From a virus, in the IMG/VR virus record IMGVR_UViG_3300027692_000007, positions 1 to 31,226 of that record: DNA of 31,226 nucleotides. One strand, 5' to 3'. The notes beneath the pieces are model-generated. The model was given only the letters and a program-made list of their open reading frames with translations, was not told the origin of the DNA and did no database searches. Below, in pieces: positions 29,338-31,226 of this stretch. The first letter of the stretch is position 1, and each line of letters opens with the position of its first letter. The position numbers and the translations under genes were made by a program.

Positions 29338-29501
29338 TGCGAGACCCCTCGACGTCCAAACCGATCGATATTTACTCTGACCCGCGCACGGATATTTCGT
29401 GCCCTCAATGTCACGCTCAAATGGCGCTTATCGAGTGGGAGCAAGGACTTTGCTTCGAGTGCCTAGATGCCGACAAGTCACCGGAGTACGACGATGCCTG
29501 A
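29337..29501 (+). CDS. Zinc-ribbon microprotein (54 aa)
   Basis: Translationally coupled to the membrane peptide (TAATG). An N-terminal polar segment (MRDPSTSKPIDIYSDPR) leads into CPQC at residues 22-25 and CFEC at 39-42, a C-x2-C...C-x2-C zinc ribbon with 13 residues between the two pairs. An acidic tail (DADKSPEYDDA) follows. Small zinc ribbons like this are frequent in phage early regions and may bind host polymerase or nucleic acid. Confidence 0.65.
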   Translation: MRDPSTSKPIDIYSDPRTDISCPQCHAQMALIEWEQGLCFECLDADKSPEYDDA

Positions 29502-29691
29502 CCTCTTCGAAGCCGCGGCCGAGCGGATCGCGTACGAGGGCGGCCGCAACGTGGCGCAGGTTCGCACGGAGCTCGTCTTCGGAACGATCGGGCACGCGGT
29601 CCAATCGTGCGTGACGTGCGGCGCCGCGTTCCTAGCCAAGCCGCGCACGCCAGCGACCTGCAATCTGTGCCGCGCTCGTGTCCCCGCGTAG
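29494..29691 (+). CDS. Zinc-ribbon protein (65 aa)
   Basis: From ATG 29494, chosen for GGAG 8 nt upstream. A helical N-terminus (MPDLFEAAAERIAYEGGRNV, QVRTELVFGTIGHA) precedes CVTCGAAFLAKPRTPATCNL, where C-x2-C and a following C-x2-C (CNLC) give a compact zinc ribbon near the end. It overlaps the previous gene by 8 nt. Function unknown. Confidence 0.65.
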   Translation: MPDLFEAAAERIAYEGGRNVAQVRTELVFGTIGHAVQSCVTCGAAFLAKPRTPATCNLCRARVPA

Positions 29692-30142
29692 GCGAGCGGT
29701 TCGAGCCGTCCTCGACGTTGCGCGCGAGTGCGACGCCAAGGGCGGCTTCGTCCAGATCGAGGGTCACAGGCTCGGCGGCTATTGGATCGGCGCGCAGGGC
29801 GAGCGCCAAGTCTACGGCTACACGCTCGCCAACGCGAAGGCGGTTCAAAAGATTCTCGCACAAGCCGCCGGCTGGAAACCGCGTTCGCGCGGGATCGAGC
29901 AGTATTGCACGATCCAGAAGGCCGAGGGCGAGCTCGCTCACGCGATCGCGCATCCGGCCGACTACGCCAGGGATCAAAGCGCCAGGCGCAGTCGTAAGGC
30001 GCGCGCTAAGGCAACGGCCGAGGGCCGGTGCATTGTTTGCCGGCGCGAAGACGCGCGCGAAGGCCGGAAGACGTGCGGCCAATGCTCGTACGCCGCGAGC
30101 GTGAGAGTAGCGATCGCTCGAGAATCCAAGAAGATCGCTTGA
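29678..30142 (+). CDS. Protein with C-terminal zinc ribbon (154 aa)
   Basis: A GTG start overlaps the end of the previous gene. The first part is mixed alpha/beta (AVRAVLDVARECDAKGGFVQ, GGYWIGAQGERQVYGYTLAN, AKAVQKILAQAAGWKPRS). Residues near 117-136 are CIVCRREDAREGRKTCGQCS, a clear C-x2-C...C-x2-C. The linker before it is Arg/Ala-rich (ARDQSARRSRKARAKATAEG) and likely contacts nucleic acid. The arrangement (small N-terminal domain, basic linker, zinc ribbon) is common in phage-encoded DNA-binding proteins. Confidence 0.6.
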   Translation: MSPRRRAVRAVLDVARECDAKGGFVQIEGHRLGGYWIGAQGERQVYGYTLANAKAVQKILAQAAGWKPRSRGIEQYCTIQKAEGELAHAIAHPADYARDQSARRSRKARAKATAEGRCIVCRREDAREGRKTCGQCSYAASVRVAIARESKKIA

Positions 30143-30168
30143 CGTGGTGGCGACTCCCGTGGTACAAA
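30139..30168 (+). promoter_or_regulatory. Early promoter P2 (sigma70-type)
   Basis: TTGACG (30139-30144), 18-nt spacer and TACAAA (30163-30168). Both hexamers, the spacer length and the CGTGGTACAA core match P1. The expected start is near 30175. The leader has a hairpin GGAGC/GCTCC (30184-30188 and 30193-30197) just before AGGAGG at 30198-30203 and the ATG at 30215. The hairpin borders the ribosome-binding site and could influence its access. Confidence 0.75.
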
Positions 30169-30214
30169 CGCAACACTAAACTCGGAGCAGTAGCTCCAGG
30201 AGGACAGTAGTCTG

Positions 30215-30403
30215 ATGAATTGCACTGATCCCGACGTTGCGGCCGTCGTGAAACGAATCGCGGCGCTCCGCTCGCTTGAGACGCATGCCTTCGCTGGCGT
30301 TCGCTGCCAGCATGGAGTGGCGCTCACCGAAGACTGCGATGCTTGCGAACCCCTGCTCGACGGTTTCGGATGCTGGACGTTCGACGAGGAGGCCTTCGTA
30401 TGA
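30215..30403 (+). CDS. Small Cys-containing protein (62 aa)
   Basis: AGGAGG lies 11 nt before the ATG. The N-terminus is helical (DPDVAAVVKRIAALRSLETH). A C-x-H...C-x2-C pattern follows (GVRCQHGVALTEDCDACEPL), then an aromatic acidic end (FGCWTFDEEAFV). A zinc-binding microprotein is likely. Its stop overlaps a seven-codon ORF (30400-30423, MSGKLRK) which itself ends over the GTG of the next gene, so re-initiation through this mini-ORF may couple the two. Confidence 0.65.
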   Translation: MNCTDPDVAAVVKRIAALRSLETHAFAGVRCQHGVALTEDCDACEPLLDGFGCWTFDEEAFV

Positions 30404-30419
30404 GCGGCAAGCTACGAAA

Positions 30420-31028
30420 GTGAGTGCTTTTAGCGAAAGAGTAGCGCAGAGACTTGGCTACGTGGTTACTCTGCATATTGCCTACGGGCTCAATGGTGCA
30501 ATAACTGCCGAACAGCTTGGGGTTAGTCGGGAGCGCGTCCGACAGCTTCTCAACAAAGCGCGCGCTGCCGGGATGTTCGTACCTGCGAAAGAGCGCCTGG
30601 AAAAGCCGCGTAAACGAACGCGTGAAGAACGCCTTACGATCGCCCGCGACAGAGATTATAAAGAGTACTGCGACTTAGCGGCGGCGCTGAGGTATAACCC
30701 ATCCGCTACTGATTTACAGGTTGGTTTAGGGCGCGAAGCTCATAACCTGTTTGGGCGTATCGCGCGTCACTTCGGAGGCTTTAAGAAGTTTCTTTCGTGG
30801 TACGCGATTACGCCAAACTACAAACCGCCTGGGTTTTGTGATCCGGTAGTCAGAGCCAAGATAAACGCGACCCTAAAAGCGCGCCCGCACGTAGTGGCTG
30901 GAACGTGTCGCAGAGGGCATCTACGAAGTACAGACGGCGTAACTTACACTTTTAGCAGCGGGGTGGTGCAGCACTACTGCAAAACATGCGCTAAAATACG
31001 CTATAACGCCAAAAAGGAGCAGGTATGA
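30420..31028 (+). CDS. Sigma-region-4-like HTH protein with C-terminal zinc motif
   Basis: 202 aa from the GTG at 30420. Longer readings upstream are shadows of the preceding gene. Residues 28-50 give an HTH of sigma region 4.2 type (AITAEQLGVSRERVRQLLNK), with a preceding helix. The middle is a basic linker and a helical region (RKRTREERLTIARDRDYKEY). The C-terminus has C163-x3-H167 and C187-x2-C190 (CRRGHLRS and YCKTC), a zinc-binding form also seen in phage HNH-like proteins. It might direct transcription, or be a DNA-binding endonuclease relative; catalytic residues are not evident. Confidence 0.6.
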   Translation: MSAFSERVAQRLGYVVTLHIAYGLNGAITAEQLGVSRERVRQLLNKARAAGMFVPAKERLEKPRKRTREERLTIARDRDYKEYCDLAAALRYNPSATDLQVGLGREAHNLFGRIARHFGGFKKFLSWYAITPNYKPPGFCDPVVRAKINATLKARPHVVAGTCRRGHLRSTDGVTYTFSSGVVQHYCKTCAKIRYNAKKEQV

Positions 31029-31226
31029 GCGACAAGCAGTTCGCCGGCAACCTTCTCGCGATCGGCGCCTTCACGGTAGGCGTTCTCGTCGCCGCGTTCG
31101 CGCTCGAGCTCGTAGGCCGCGGCCCGGCGGAGATTCCAACCTACGCCGCGCGCGCCGACTACTACAACGGCATGACGTCGAACGGGCGCGATCGGTGCCC
31201 CGGCCCGCTGCCGAAGGGCGTGCAGA
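31025..31226 (+). CDS. Membrane protein, truncated by window end
   Basis: The ATG overlaps the previous stop (ATGA), with AAAGGAG upstream. 67 residues are visible: a polar MSDKQFAGNLL start, one TM helix (LAIGAFTVGVLVAAFALELV), then a hydrophilic segment with DYYNGMTSNGRDRCPGP. It remains open at position 31226. A single-pass N-in anchor with the following domain outside is the simplest reading. Confidence 0.6.
   Translation, partial: MSDKQFAGNLLAIGAFTVGVLVAAFALELVGRGPAEIPTYAARADYYNGMTSNGRDRCPGPLPKGVQ

Noticed and set aside
1-31226. Stop-codon reassignment
   Set aside because: TAA, TAG and TGA all end well-formed genes at normal junctions; there are no systematic internal in-frame stops.
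1-31226. Integrase, repressor and lysogeny module
   Set aside because: No recombinase or CI-like gene is recognisable in this window; the only DNA-binding proteins are small RHH/HTH types, so lifestyle is left open.

Overview
The window is a GC-rich stretch of tailed-phage (or prophage) genome. It has the gene complement expected of a podovirus-like phage, but no DNA polymerase, integrase, tRNA or rRNA is visible. The evidence is an ordered set of TerL, portal, scaffold-like, major capsid, head-tail adaptor, nozzle-like and fibre-like genes. Genes are packed with ATGA and TAATG stop/start overlaps, GTG and TTG starts are common, and all three stop codons are used, so there is no sign of recoding. 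The host cannot be named. An alphaproteobacterial-looking trmFO fragment at the extreme left edge is more likely an assembly chimera than host evidence.

About 27.8 kb on the minus strand reads as one late region, from right to left. It begins with a ribbon-helix-helix protein (27.77 kb), a GroES-like protein, two small regulators, a second GroES-like protein and a run of small proteins that includes a DUF6496-type basic protein. TerL follows at 22.6-24.4 kb, with an HNH gene overlapping its 3' end. An extended -10 promoter lies just after the HNH gene. Next come three small proteins, the portal (19.4-21.5 kb), an acidic scaffold-like protein and a 237-aa protein. A strong intrinsic terminator at 17.3 kb is followed by a possible near-leaderless restart, then a 312-aa virion protein, a Mu gpT-like capsid protein, a probable decoration protein, an endonuclease VII-type HNH protein, a further virion protein, a lysine-rich protein, an L,D-transpeptidase-like protein and a head-tail adaptor.

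Downstream of the adaptor are two tandem, related collagen-like proteins with signal peptides and a set of small membrane proteins (spanin- or holin-like). Tail and fibre genes follow: a LamG-like protein, a protein with six RITQ repeats, two more fibre-like proteins and a large nozzle-like protein. The left end holds a T7 gp13/gp14-like pair. The last of these is an ORF that switches in frame from phage-like sequence to a segment of trmFO near position 236.

From 27.8 kb rightwards the layout is mixed. One plus-strand microprotein and three small minus-strand genes are followed by about 700 bp without a convincing gene. That gap includes G/T-rich sequence, consecutive hairpins and a plus-strand terminator. 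A plus-strand cluster of small genes then starts from two nearly identical promoters (TTGACG-N18-TACAAC/A), each followed by a short leader hairpin. These genes encode a membrane peptide, several zinc-ribbon proteins, a sigma-region-4-like HTH protein with a C-terminal zinc motif, and a partial membrane protein. This looks like the early or host-takeover arm, with the minus strand being the morphogenesis and lysis arm.
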